This document shows positions 17,939-27,318 of a stretch of 56,495 nucleotides of DNA, piece after piece. The notes beneath the pieces are model-generated. The model was not told where the DNA came from. It ran no database searches and saw only the letters and a program-made list of their open reading frames with translations. The translations under genes and the position numbers were made by a program. Each line of letters begins with the position of its first letter. Within the stretch, counting starts at the first letter, position 1. Source of the DNA: Bacteroidales bacterium UBA5382 (GTDB lineage Bacteria > Bacteroidota > Bacteroidia > Bacteroidales > Dysgonomonadaceae); assembly GCA_002409745.1 (NCBI GenBank), contig DHOU01000027.1, positions 1,159 to 57,653 of the forward strand, given 5' to 3'.

Positions 17939-19090
17939 ATGAAGAAAATAAAGATGATGATAGCCGCTCTGCTCTGTGGAATAGCAGCGTTTACGGCATG
18001 CGACAAGGGAGAAGACCCTATTGTGGAAGAGGGCATAAAGATAGAAGGCAAATGGACGATAAAAGAGATTAATTTTACGTCGAATGTGAAGCAATGGGGA
18101 AGTAATTGGGTTGAAAATCAATATGAATTAATTCCTTGGGCGCCATCAATGTTTGGAAGTCTCTCAGGGGTGGAATTTACGAATCAGGATTATATCGATT
18201 CCAAAACCGGAATATCGGGGAAAGTGTACAAGCAATATAACAAGAGTTTCGGCAATTCAGGTACGATCTATTATGTGTGGAATTACTCAAGCGACGGTAA
18301 GGGTTTTAGCGTAAAACAGTTTAATGAGTCGATGCCCCCGTTCGATTTTTCGCTGACCGAAACCTCCTCCTTGAAAGAGGCGACTATCGACGGTAAGCGT
18401 TCGTTGGAATTTACGACCACCGTTCAAAGTCTTGATCAGGCTAAAAAGGACGTACCTTATACCGATCCGTTTGGACGCCCGAAAGTAACGGCTACCGCTA
18501 CCTTTACACTCGTTGAAGCTACGGGTGAAATCGATACGAATATCACGCCGGCGTTGAAATTGAACGGGCAAGAGTTAATCGTTCCCGAAGTATTCACACC
18601 CACAGTGACAAATGAAAATATAGCCGGTAAGGCCTGGTTGCTGAAAAATGGTTCGAATTTATATGATCCCGGATTTTCTGTTCAAGATCCGAAGTATGAA
18701 TTTGCCAAACTGATGACGCTTCATTTTTACCGGGAAGATTCCGTAAAAATACGATATTCGTATCCTGCGGGAATCATACCTACCAAACAAGCTTTGCGTA
18801 GTTTTGACGAAAAAACGTCGCTTCTCAGTTATGTCAAAGAGGCCGGGGCGATGGCAAGCAATACCCAGAAATTTGTCTGGAAAGCATCGTATGCGTTAGA
18901 AGACGATACCCAGTATCTGGTGCTCGATTTGCAGGAGGTCATCGATAAGTACAAAACAGAAAACGAAGCCAAACTCGATTTAAGTTCGGTGGATCAAGCG
19001 CTTTTCAAACGGCAGTTTATCTCCGTCAAACCGGATGATACGGAAGATGATAAAATAGTCAAAAAAGACAACTACACGATCTTTAAATAA
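17939..19090 (+). CDS. unrecognised lipoprotein at the head of the uptake locus
   Basis: 383 residues. The lipoprotein signal MKKIKMMIAALLCGIAAFTAC gives the acylated Cys at 21. The mature protein begins with an acidic linker and then IEGKWTIKEINF, which resembles the first strand of lipocalin-like Bacteroidetes lipoproteins; the rest looks beta-rich. A second domain may start near 210-230 (WLLKNGSNLYDPGF). I do not recognise the family; it lacks the motifs of HmuY, which holds this position in the P. gingivalis hmu operon. Position before a TonB receptor suggests a surface ligand-binding protein. Downstream is a 325-bp gap before the receptor. Confidence 0.75.
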   Translation: MKKIKMMIAALLCGIAAFTACDKGEDPIVEEGIKIEGKWTIKEINFTSNVKQWGSNWVENQYELIPWAPSMFGSLSGVEFTNQDYIDSKTGISGKVYKQYNKSFGNSGTIYYVWNYSSDGKGFSVKQFNESMPPFDFSLTETSSLKEATIDGKRSLEFTTTVQSLDQAKKDVPYTDPFGRPKVTATATFTLVEATGEIDTNITPALKLNGQELIVPEVFTPTVTNENIAGKAWLLKNGSNLYDPGFSVQDPKYEFAKLMTLHFYREDSVKIRYSYPAGIIPTKQALRSFDEKTSLLSYVKEAGAMASNTQKFVWKASYALEDDTQYLVLDLQEVIDKYKTENEAKLDLSSVDQALFKRQFISVKPDDTEDDKIVKKDNYTIFK

Positions 19091-19415
19091 TTTATATTAC
19101 AAAGGAGTATATCCGGAGGACGTCATTCGCACGATCATAAAACAATTGCTATCACGGAAATTTTTCAGCCAACTCAATTTCCATTTTAGATCAAGGGTTT
19201 TACAGCAAAGTCACTTTTGCCATAATGAAGTCATTTATATGTCGGCGGATCACGGTTATTGAGTACAAGCAGCGCAATTGCCTTATTGCCCTTTTGTCAA
19301 AAACAGAATGGAGCTGTTTTGGCGGAATATCGCGATAAGATGCAATGCACGGATGTACATCATCAATCAATAACACCAGCCGGATATGCTCCTTTCCTTT
19401 TTGCATCGGTTCAGA
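19091..19415. other. 325-bp gap without a recognisable gene
   Basis: It begins with GGAGTATATCCGGAGGAC. Short open frames on both strands (for instance 19200-19472 minus) show no family resemblance. No terminator hairpin or consensus promoter was found, so the lipoprotein and receptor may still share a transcript. Confidence 0.5.
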
Positions 19416-21593
19416 ATGAAATATATATCTCTCTTCTTGCTTTTTATTTTTTCCGTGGCGGTGTACTCGCAAGACAAACCTCCCGGTATAAAAGATACGG
19501 TGTTGTTGAACGAGGTCACTGTAAGCGCTCCGAATAAAACGGAACGGTTGCGGTTGAATCCGATCAAATCGGAAGTGATCGATGTGACGCAGTCGCTCGA
19601 TAAAGCTACGAATATTCAGAATTTATTGAACAATAGTCCGGGGGTGCGGTTGCGCAACACGGGAGCTTTAGGTGCCACGACCGATGTCATCATCAATGGT
19701 TTCAGCGGCCGCTCCGTGAAATTGATGCGTGACGGCATTCCGTTGGATTATCTGGGCTCCGGCTTCGGGATCTCGAAGATTCCCGTCAATTCCCTCGAAC
19801 GTATCGAAGTCTATAAAGGCGTTTTGCCGGCCGAAATCGGGATAGACGCGTTGGGCGGGGCGATTAATTTGGTCAGCCGGCAGTTTTATCGGTCGGAATG
19901 GCAGGTTTCTTTCGAACGCGGCTCGTTTAACACGAATATCGCGACGATAAACGGCTTGCACCGCTTGAATAACCGTTTGTCGGTCGGCGTGTATGCGTTC
20001 GGAAATTATTCCGACAACGATTATACCGCAAGAGGACTGCCATATCTCGACGAGTCGACCGGGCAAAATACGTATATCGACGCGCGTCTTTTCCATAACG
20101 CCTTCAAACAATATTTTGCCGAAGCCTTCCTGAATATAGACAATGTCCGTTGGGCCGACCTGTTGCAGTTCCGGCTGACAAGCCTGGCGTTGCATCAACA
20201 AATACAAAACGACTTTACCACGCGCGACCGTGCTTTCGGCGCCGTGTACCGCACGGAAAAGGCGCCGCTCATCCCTTCGGTAACCTACAAAAAGGCTTTT
20301 GCCGGAGGAAAAATAAATACGACGCAGTTCGCCGTCTACAGCCGTATCAACACCTTGTTTGTCGATACGCTGAAGAATACCTGGTACGATTGGAAAGGTG
20401 CGGCGCATCCTACGGTATCCGGGTCGGAAATAGGCAGCGCCTACACGTCGCATCCTTCAAAGAACGGCGTAGAGTCGGATTTCTCCAACTTTATTTATCG
20501 CGGATGGGTGTCGTACCGTCCCGTTTCGTCGCATGCCTTCACCTTTAATATAGTCGAAAACCATCTGGTCAACACGCGCGATGATGAGGCCGATCCGTTG
20601 CAGAAAAAATCCATCCTCTATAATCGCCTGATTGTAGGAGTGGGGCATGAAGGCCGATTTTTCCGCGATCGCCTGAGTACCATTGCGCAGGTGAAGTCGC
20701 TTTCGTATCACACCGATGGCGAAACAACCGATTATGTGACGCTGGAGAAGAGGAAGCGTTCGGTGACGAAGCAGGGATGGAGCTTTTCGTTATCGGCCAA
20801 ATATGATATCGTCCCCCGTTTATTGGTTCGTGCTTCGTTTGAAAATACCTTCCGCCTTCCCGACCAGGAAGAAATATTCGGCGATAATACATTTGTCGTG
20901 CCCAATGCGGATTTGTCGCCCGAAAGAAGCGTGAACTACAATATCGGGCTGAAATTTTATAAAAACAACACGTACAATTTCGAGGTGAATTCCTATTTCC
21001 GCAACACGCGCGATCTGATCAAACTCAAAGAGCTCAATCAGTATCAGGGAATGTTTCTGAATCTCGAGAAAGTAAAAGGATACGGAATCGAGTTCGATGG
21101 GTATTATACATTCTTCGACCGGTTGAAAGTGATGGGGAACGTCACGTATAATGAATTCCGTTACAACGGGTCGATCGACGAGATTAACGATGTGCATTAC
21201 CAGGATGCAAGGATCAGCAACATGCCGTTTTATTACGGAAACCTCGGCGCGGAATATGTGTGGAAAGAGTTGTTCGGCAAAGAGAATAAGTTGAAAGCTT
21301 ACTGGAATTATTCGTATGTCCATCAATATTATCTCGATTTCATTGAGCGGCAATTCGAACCCGATGGATTTTTGGGGCTGTTCGGCAAAACGCAAATCTA
21401 CACCGACCGGGTGATTCCCGTGCAGCAGCATCATACGGTCGGCGCTACATTCGATATGGGCGTGTCGGGCAACGACCGCGTAACGTTGGGCCTCGAGGTC
21501 AGAAATCTGTTCAACGCCGATATCTACAATAATTTTAAAATACAGAGTCCCGGAAGAAGTTTTTGGGCGAAAGTAGTGTATTTGATAAAATAG
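19416..21593 (+). CDS. TonB-dependent outer-membrane receptor
   Basis: 725 residues. Signal peptide MKYISLFLLFIFSVAVYSQ, a short TonB-box-like stretch (VLLNEVTVSAP), plug domain at about 45-155 (SPGVRLRNTGALGATTDVIINGF; RIEVYKGVLPAEIGIDALGGAINLV) and a 22-strand-type barrel ending with an aromatic C-terminus. It lacks the carboxypeptidase-like N-terminal domain of SusC proteins, so it is a metal-complex or vitamin receptor. By position it corresponds to HmuR. I start at the ATG at 19416 because the ten earlier codons do not form a signal sequence. The next gene is preceded by 236 bp of repeats. Confidence 0.92.
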   Translation: MKYISLFLLFIFSVAVYSQDKPPGIKDTVLLNEVTVSAPNKTERLRLNPIKSEVIDVTQSLDKATNIQNLLNNSPGVRLRNTGALGATTDVIINGFSGRSVKLMRDGIPLDYLGSGFGISKIPVNSLERIEVYKGVLPAEIGIDALGGAINLVSRQFYRSEWQVSFERGSFNTNIATINGLHRLNNRLSVGVYAFGNYSDNDYTARGLPYLDESTGQNTYIDARLFHNAFKQYFAEAFLNIDNVRWADLLQFRLTSLALHQQIQNDFTTRDRAFGAVYRTEKAPLIPSVTYKKAFAGGKINTTQFAVYSRINTLFVDTLKNTWYDWKGAAHPTVSGSEIGSAYTSHPSKNGVESDFSNFIYRGWVSYRPVSSHAFTFNIVENHLVNTRDDEADPLQKKSILYNRLIVGVGHEGRFFRDRLSTIAQVKSLSYHTDGETTDYVTLEKRKRSVTKQGWSFSLSAKYDIVPRLLVRASFENTFRLPDQEEIFGDNTFVVPNADLSPERSVNYNIGLKFYKNNTYNFEVNSYFRNTRDLIKLKELNQYQGMFLNLEKVKGYGIEFDGYYTFFDRLKVMGNVTYNEFRYNGSIDEINDVHYQDARISNMPFYYGNLGAEYVWKELFGKENKLKAYWNYSYVHQYYLDFIERQFEPDGFLGLFGKTQIYTDRVIPVQQHHTVGATFDMGVSGNDRVTLGLEVRNLFNADIYNNFKIQSPGRSFWAKVVYLIK

Positions 21594-21610
21594 AGGCTGG
21601 AGACATTCGA

Positions 21611-21691
21611 CAATTACGAATTACGAATTACAAATTACAAATTACGAATTACGAATTACAAATTACGAATTACGAATTACGAATTACGAAT
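21611..21691. repeat. (TTACRAA)n heptamer array, longest in the window
   Basis: About eleven heptamers mixing TTACGAA and TTACAAA, beginning just after the receptor stop codon. A shorter copy follows at 21732-21757. Confidence 0.9.
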
Positions 21692-21829
21692 GAAGTCAAA
21701 AGTCTGGAGACTAGTGACCGGAGACTGGAGACAATTACAAATTACAAATTACAAATGAAGTCTAAAGACTGGTGACTAATGGCGACTGAAGACCGGTGAC
21801 CGGCGACTGAAGACTGGCGACTAAAGACA
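21692..21829. repeat. GACTGGAGAC / GACCGGTGAC string reaching the next start codon
   Basis: Variants of GTCTGGAGACTAGTGACCGG, GACTGAAGACCGGTGACC and GACTGGCGACTAAAGAC, interrupted by heptamers. The last unit abuts the ATG at 21830, so any ribosome-binding site lies in repeat sequence. Confidence 0.8.
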
Positions 21830-23143
21830 ATGAGTACAATAAAATATCTTTCTTTTTTATGGTTGGGAGCGCTTTTATTCGGCGCCTGCACCATCGAAAA
21901 TCTGGAGCGGGAGAATGTTCCCCGAGAAGATTTCTCTTCTTATAATTATGTATTGGCAATCGAAGAAGCTTCGAATGTCGATATCACCCGTTTTTTTACG
22001 TTCGAAATGAATACGGTCCGGCAAAATACGGCTCCTTACGATTTGCTTCAGGAAGATGCGTTATTCACGAATTCCGATCCGTCGGTTTCTTCCGGACATC
22101 ATTCCTTCGGGAGATATTTCTTTTCCATGGCAAAGGATAAGAAAGGCTATTCCTCTACGCCCGGTATTTTCCGGCTGACGATGAACGCCGACAACCGGAT
22201 CTTTATCGATCAAAGTCTCAATTTGCGAAAGAACAATTTGTTCCCGACCAAAAAGATGTGTATCGTCAATAATAACACAGGCTTTTATTATAATGAAGGA
22301 TTAGTTCCGCAACGTATTTATCAGTTTAATCCCTCTACGATGGTCATGACCGATGCCTTCGACCTTCGCGAAGCGATCGAAGCATTTCGCCCCCATGCAC
22401 AATGGGTGGATGAGAGCGGAAACAATATGGTGCGCACCGGTTCGCTGGTGTTGGAAGAAAAAGAGGGCAAACTGTATGTAAGCGTGGTATTCCTCGAAAA
22501 AGCCGCTTTCAACATTATTGCCGATGATGAAACGCATTTCTATCTCGCCGTCATCGATATCGAATCGCGGCAAGTGGAGAAGATTATCCGTTATCCCGAC
22601 ACGAAAACGGTCGGATTCTTTGTTAGCGAAAACAATCCCACAACCAAAGACGAGGACGGTAATTTGTATTTTTGTTCCTGGGGATGGAATCAGTTCGGTA
22701 CGCCCAATCCTTCGAAAATCTTCCGCATCAAAAGCGGTGAAACCGATTTCGACCGTGACTGGGAGTTTAATGTGGAAAAGCATTTCGGGCAGGGACGCAT
22801 TGCCCAATCCATCATCAGTTATAATAATAAAGTGTATTTACATATTTCCGTAGGGCCGTATGGATTTTCGGAAAGCGATACGCCCGGCGGTATTCGTATG
22901 GCGTATTACGAACTGAATCCCGCCGATTTGTCGATCCGCAAACTCGATATTCCGGAATCCGACACTTCCTCCCGGATGAATGTCTTTAACCTCGTCGATG
23001 ATAAACTGTATATCTGCGTCCCGAACAGCGATGCGTCCCGCTTCAACGGCTTGTATTCGGTTGATCGTTCGGGCAATGCGGTACAGGAATTGTCGTTGGA
23101 GAATAAATACAGGCCGACAAGACTTTATAAACTGACTAATTAA
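21830..23143 (+). CDS. DUF4374 family lipoprotein (beta-propeller, XusB-like)
   Basis: 437 residues. Lipobox FGAC gives Cys20. The sequence after it has the repeated short-blade pattern of DUF4374 (YYNEGLVPQRIYQFNPSTM, KEGKLYVSVVFLEK, DLSIRKLDIPESD, NGLYSVDRSGN). From memory, Bacteroides XusB, a surface lipoprotein binding iron-siderophore complexes with its TonB receptor, belongs to this family. Here it lies between a TonB receptor and a HmuS-like chelatase, so a surface capture role is likely while the ligand is open. It ends 8 bp before the chelatase gene, implying tight co-expression. Confidence 0.75.
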   Translation: MSTIKYLSFLWLGALLFGACTIENLERENVPREDFSSYNYVLAIEEASNVDITRFFTFEMNTVRQNTAPYDLLQEDALFTNSDPSVSSGHHSFGRYFFSMAKDKKGYSSTPGIFRLTMNADNRIFIDQSLNLRKNNLFPTKKMCIVNNNTGFYYNEGLVPQRIYQFNPSTMVMTDAFDLREAIEAFRPHAQWVDESGNNMVRTGSLVLEEKEGKLYVSVVFLEKAAFNIIADDETHFYLAVIDIESRQVEKIIRYPDTKTVGFFVSENNPTTKDEDGNLYFCSWGWNQFGTPNPSKIFRIKSGETDFDRDWEFNVEKHFGQGRIAQSIISYNNKVYLHISVGPYGFSESDTPGGIRMAYYELNPADLSIRKLDIPESDTSSRMNVFNLVDDKLYICVPNSDASRFNGLYSVDRSGNAVQELSLENKYRPTRLYKLTN

Positions 23144-23151
23144 TTTGCCGT

Positions 23152-26100
23152 ATGAATAAAAAAGGAAAATATCTGTTATGGATAGCGGTGGCTGCTATTG
23201 TCGCTGCCGCGGGATGGATCGTTTGGAGTAAAACAGCCTCCCCTACAAAAATAGCGTTGGTGAATTTTCAACCTTTCCAGGTCTCGAATATGGCGTTATC
23301 GAACGATGACCCGTTTATCCGTTATGCGTCCTTGGCGACGGAAGAGGTGGATAAGTGGAAGGACTATGATTTGGTGTTGGGCTTCGGTATGGGTTTAAAA
23401 CTATCGGCCGAACAGCGGGGGCATATCCAAAAGCTTATCGATAAAGGACTGCCGGTATACATTTTTGCGGCTACGAGCCCGGAGAATCATATCAATAGTC
23501 TCGATAGTGTCGATTTGGAACAGATTTCGGGCTATTTGAATAACGGCAATAAAAACAATTACCGCAATTTTGCGCGATATGTCCGTAAGCATATCGATAA
23601 GAAATCGTTTTTTGTAACGCCTCCCGAGCCGGTTGCGGAGAGTATCGAAGATGCCTTTTTCCATCTCGATGAGGAGGTCTCGTTTACTTCTGCGGGCGAT
23701 TATGAAACCTATCTGAAGAAGTTGGGGCAGTATAAGGACGGAGCCGGTAAGGTGGCGGTCATCGCGGGTATTCACGACCCTTTCAGCGGAAACAAGGAGC
23801 ATTTGGACAGCCTGATCGTTTCGCTGCAAAATGCGGGATTGAATGTGTATCCCTTCTCTTCCATGACCAAGCGCATCGAGTTTCTGGATCAGATCCATCC
23901 CGATGCGGTGATTTATTTTCCTCACGGCCGTCTCTTGATGGGACAACCCGATAAAACGGTTGAATGGTTGCAAGCTCGCAATATACCGGTTTTTACTCCT
24001 TTAACCATTTTACAGTTGCGCGAGGATTGGATGAAAGATCCTATGGGAATGTTCGGGGGATTCATGGGTCAGAGCGTGGTGATGCCGGAATTGGACGGAG
24101 CGATCTATCCTTACACGTTGGTCGCGCAGGAAAAAAACAGCGACGGAGTGTATCTGTTCCGGACCATTCCCGACCGCTTGCGGAGTTTTACGCAAATTGT
24201 GAAGAATGTCCTTTCACTGAAGCATAAAAAGAATGCCGAGAAAAAGGTTGCCATTTATTATTTTAAAGGCGCCGGACAGGAAACGTTGGCGGCTCAGGGG
24301 TTGGAGACGATTCCCTCTCTTTATAATTTATTGAAACGACTGAAAGCCGAAGGATATACGGTCGATCGCTTGCCTGCAACGGTAAAAGAGTTTGAAGCCT
24401 TATTGATGAAACAGGGGTCGGTGCTGAGCACGTATGCCGAAGGGGCGTTCGACGAATTCCTGAAAAACGGGAATCCGCAACTCGTCGGTAAAGAAGAATA
24501 TGAGGAATGGGTGCGCCGGTCTTTGTCCCCCGAATCCTATAAAGCCGTGACGGATGTGTACGGCGAAGCTCCCGGGGCGTACATGGCGCTGAACAAAGAC
24601 GGGAAAGAGTATTTGGCTGTTGCGCGCGTTCAATTCGGGAATGTCGTCTTGCTGCCTCAACCGATGGCGGCTTTGGGCGACGACAGTTTTGCCATCGTAC
24701 ACGGTGCGAAATCGCCGCCTCCCCATACGTATATCGGTTCGTATTTATGGACGCAATACGGTTTCGGAGCCGATGCACTCATCCATTTCGGCACGCATGG
24801 AAGTCTCGAGTTTACGCCGCAGAAGCAGGTCGCATTAAGCAGTAACGATTGGGCCGACCGTCTGGTGGGAACCATCCCTCACTTCTATTATTACACCATC
24901 GGCAATGTCGGCGAAAGCATGATCGCCAAACGGCGTTCGTATGCAACAACGGTTTCGTATCTTACGCCGGCTTTTATGGAAAGCAATACCCGCTCGCAGT
25001 TCAACGCATTGCAAGATAAGATACGCGATTATTATAAGAGCCAAGACTCACCTGCGAGGACAAAAGAAACGGAGCAGACCCAAGCTTCACTATCCATAAA
25101 AAAAATTACCGTGCAGATGGGTATTCATCGCGACTTGCGGCTCGACAGTATTCTATCGAAACCCTATACCGAAGAGGAAATAGAACGTATCGACAATTAT
25201 GCCGAGGAAATCGCGAATGAGAAGATGAACGGGCAATTGTATGTTTCCGGCGTTCCTTATTCTCCTGAAAAGATAAAGTCGACAGTGTTGGCGATGAGTG
25301 CCGATCCGATTGCATACAGCCTTGCTTCGCTCGATAAACAACGGGGCAAGATTACCGATAAGCAGCTCCAAAGCAAGCCGTTCTTTACGCGGCGCTATCT
25401 GGAGCCGGCAAAGACTCTTGTCCATCAGGTGCTGGCAGGAAAGCCCGCCGACGAACAACTCGTTTGCCGCATTGCCGGCATTACCTCGCAGGAGTTGGAA
25501 GAATCGAGGGCGGCTTTGTCTCCGGTCAAACGAGGCATGCCGGGAAGGGCTCAACATAAGCCCGAAAAGAAGGAGTATACGAAAGAACAAAAAGAACATG
25601 CGCGGGCGGTGTTGGAGATAGAGCGTACGATCCGCAATATTACCCGTTACGAGCAAGCTCTGCGCGAAAGTCCGGAACTCGAATTCAAGGCATTGATAAA
25701 TGCTTTGTCGGGAGGATATACGGCCCCTTCTTCGGGGGGCGATGCGGTAGCGAATCCTTCGGCCGTGCCTACAGGGCGCAACCTGTATTCGATCAATGCG
25801 GAATCGACGCCTTCGGAACTCGCATGGGACCGCGGAGTGGCTTTAGTGAATACGACGCTCGAAGCATATAAAAAGCAGCATGGCGAGTATCCCCGTAAAA
25901 TCAGTTATACTTTTTGGAGCAGTGAGTTTATCGAGACGGAAGGAACGTCCATCGCCCAGGTATTGTATATGCTCGGGGTGGAGCCGATTCGCGATACGTA
26001 CGGCCGGGTAACCGAGCTGCGCCTTATCCCGGCGAAAGAGCTCGGGCGTCCGCGTATCGATGTCGTTGTACAGACATCGGGGCAGTTCCGCGATTTGGCG

Positions 26101-27270
26101 GCTTCGCGCCTGATGCTTATTTCGAAAGCCGTAGAGATGGCGGCCGCGGCAAAAGACGACGGATATGACAATCTGGTTTCCGCCAGTACGGTCGAAATCG
26201 AACGCCTGCTGGTCGAACAGGGCGTAGCGCCGAAAGATGCCCGTGAAATGTCCACACAACGTGTTTTCGGGGGAATTAATGGGATGTACGGTACGGGAAT
26301 ACAGGAAATGATTACCGCCGGCGACCGTTGGGAAGATGAGAAGGAAGTGGCCGACACGTATATTCATAATATGGGAGCCGCATACGGCAGCGACAAAAAC
26401 TGGGGACAGTTCAACGAGGGATTGCTCCGTGCCGCGCTTCACAATACGGATGTGGTGGTTCAACCGCGTCAAAACAATACCTGGGGGCCGTTGAGCCTCG
26501 ACCACGTGTATGAGTTTATGGGAGGGATTAATCTGGCTGTTCGCAGCGTTACGGGAAAAGATCCCGATGCGTATCTGGCGGATTATCGCAATCATAACAA
26601 CATGAAAATGCAGGAGCTGAAAGAAGCCATCGGCGTTGAATCGCGCGCTACGGTACTCAATCCGTCTTACGTCAGGGAAGTCATGTCGGGAGGCGCCGAA
26701 AGCGCGGCCAAAATCACGGAAGTGGTAACCAATACCTACGGCTGGAACGTCACTAAGCCGGATGTGATAGACAATGAATTATGGGACGAGTTGTATAGTA
26801 TGTATGTGGAAGACACCCGGAATTTGGGAACGAAGGAATTCTTCCGTCGCGAAAATCCGGGAGCATTGCAGGAGATTACCGCCGTGATGATGGAGACGGC
26901 CCGTAAGGGTATGTGGAAGGCGACCGATCGTCAATTAACCAATATCGCCGGTTTGCATTCGCAGTTGGTAAAAGAATACGGTTCGACCGGCAGCGGATTT
27001 GCCGGCGGAAACGCCAAACTTCAGGATTTCATCGCCGGGAAGCTTTCCGCGCAGGATGCGCAGGCGTACAACCGGCAGATAACGGCGATGAACACAGCGG
27101 CTTCCTCCTCGCAATCCGGTCAATCGGGGATGGTCCTTCAAAAACAACAAGTGCAGCAGGGCGATGATGCCGGAGAGACAAAATCGTTGAACAGTATATG
27201 GATTGTTTTAGCTGTTTTGATTATCTTTACAGCCCTTTTGGTGATTCTTCGGAAAAAAAGAAGAAAATAG
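23152..27270 (+). CDS. hmuS: membrane-anchored CobN/HmuS-like chelatase
   Basis: 1372 residues. CobN/ChlH-family large subunit with a membrane segment at each end (about 7-26 and 1342-1364), leaving the body in the periplasm. The family signature HFGTHGSLEFTP is at 545-556 and is followed by the typical PHFYYYTIGNVGESMIAKRRSYA region; DRWEDEKEVADTYIHNMGAAYG marks the C-terminal half. HmuS-type proteins act with hmuR/TUV genes in heme use and have been described as removing iron from heme. Cytoplasmic CobN needs AAA+ partners (CobS/T or ChlI/D); none is encoded here. The four downstream-conserved genes S-T-U-V are all present. The ligand (heme, other tetrapyrrole or corrinoid) is not settled by sequence. 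Confidence 0.85.
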   Translation: MNKKGKYLLWIAVAAIVAAAGWIVWSKTASPTKIALVNFQPFQVSNMALSNDDPFIRYASLATEEVDKWKDYDLVLGFGMGLKLSAEQRGHIQKLIDKGLPVYIFAATSPENHINSLDSVDLEQISGYLNNGNKNNYRNFARYVRKHIDKKSFFVTPPEPVAESIEDAFFHLDEEVSFTSAGDYETYLKKLGQYKDGAGKVAVIAGIHDPFSGNKEHLDSLIVSLQNAGLNVYPFSSMTKRIEFLDQIHPDAVIYFPHGRLLMGQPDKTVEWLQARNIPVFTPLTILQLREDWMKDPMGMFGGFMGQSVVMPELDGAIYPYTLVAQEKNSDGVYLFRTIPDRLRSFTQIVKNVLSLKHKKNAEKKVAIYYFKGAGQETLAAQGLETIPSLYNLLKRLKAEGYTVDRLPATVKEFEALLMKQGSVLSTYAEGAFDEFLKNGNPQLVGKEEYEEWVRRSLSPESYKAVTDVYGEAPGAYMALNKDGKEYLAVARVQFGNVVLLPQPMAALGDDSFAIVHGAKSPPPHTYIGSYLWTQYGFGADALIHFGTHGSLEFTPQKQVALSSNDWADRLVGTIPHFYYYTIGNVGESMIAKRRSYATTVSYLTPAFMESNTRSQFNALQDKIRDYYKSQDSPARTKETEQTQASLSIKKITVQMGIHRDLRLDSILSKPYTEEEIERIDNYAEEIANEKMNGQLYVSGVPYSPEKIKSTVLAMSADPIAYSLASLDKQRGKITDKQLQSKPFFTRRYLEPAKTLVHQVLAGKPADEQLVCRIAGITSQELEESRAALSPVKRGMPGRAQHKPEKKEYTKEQKEHARAVLEIERTIRNITRYEQALRESPELEFKALINALSGGYTAPSSGGDAVANPSAVPTGRNLYSINAESTPSELAWDRGVALVNTTLEAYKKQHGEYPRKISYTFWSSEFIETEGTSIAQVLYMLGVEPIRDTYGRVTELRLIPAKELGRPRIDVVVQTSGQFRDLAASRLMLISKAVEMAAAAKDDGYDNLVSASTVEIERLLVEQGVAPKDAREMSTQRVFGGINGMYGTGIQEMITAGDRWEDEKEVADTYIHNMGAAYGSDKNWGQFNEGLLRAALHNTDVVVQPRQNNTWGPLSLDHVYEFMGGINLAVRSVTGKDPDAYLADYRNHNNMKMQELKEAIGVESRATVLNPSYVREVMSGGAESAAKITEVVTNTYGWNVTKPDVIDNELWDELYSMYVEDTRNLGTKEFFRRENPGALQEITAVMMETARKGMWKATDRQLTNIAGLHSQLVKEYGSTGSGFAGGNAKLQDFIAGKLSAQDAQAYNRQITAMNTAASSSQSGQSGMVLQKQQVQQGDDAGETKSLNSIWIVLAVLIIFTALLVILRKKRRK

Positions 27271-27318
27271 GGCATGGATATATACATCATCATTTGTCAT
27301 TAGTAATTCGTCATTAAT

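Noticed and set aside
17939..19090. HmuY hemophore
   Set aside because: Position fits, but the length (383 against about 215 residues) and sequence lack the HmuY pattern I remember.
19200..19472. minus-strand ORF of 90 residues in the lipoprotein-receptor gap
   Set aside because: No family resemblance, no promoter, and it overlaps the receptor's signal peptide on the other strand.
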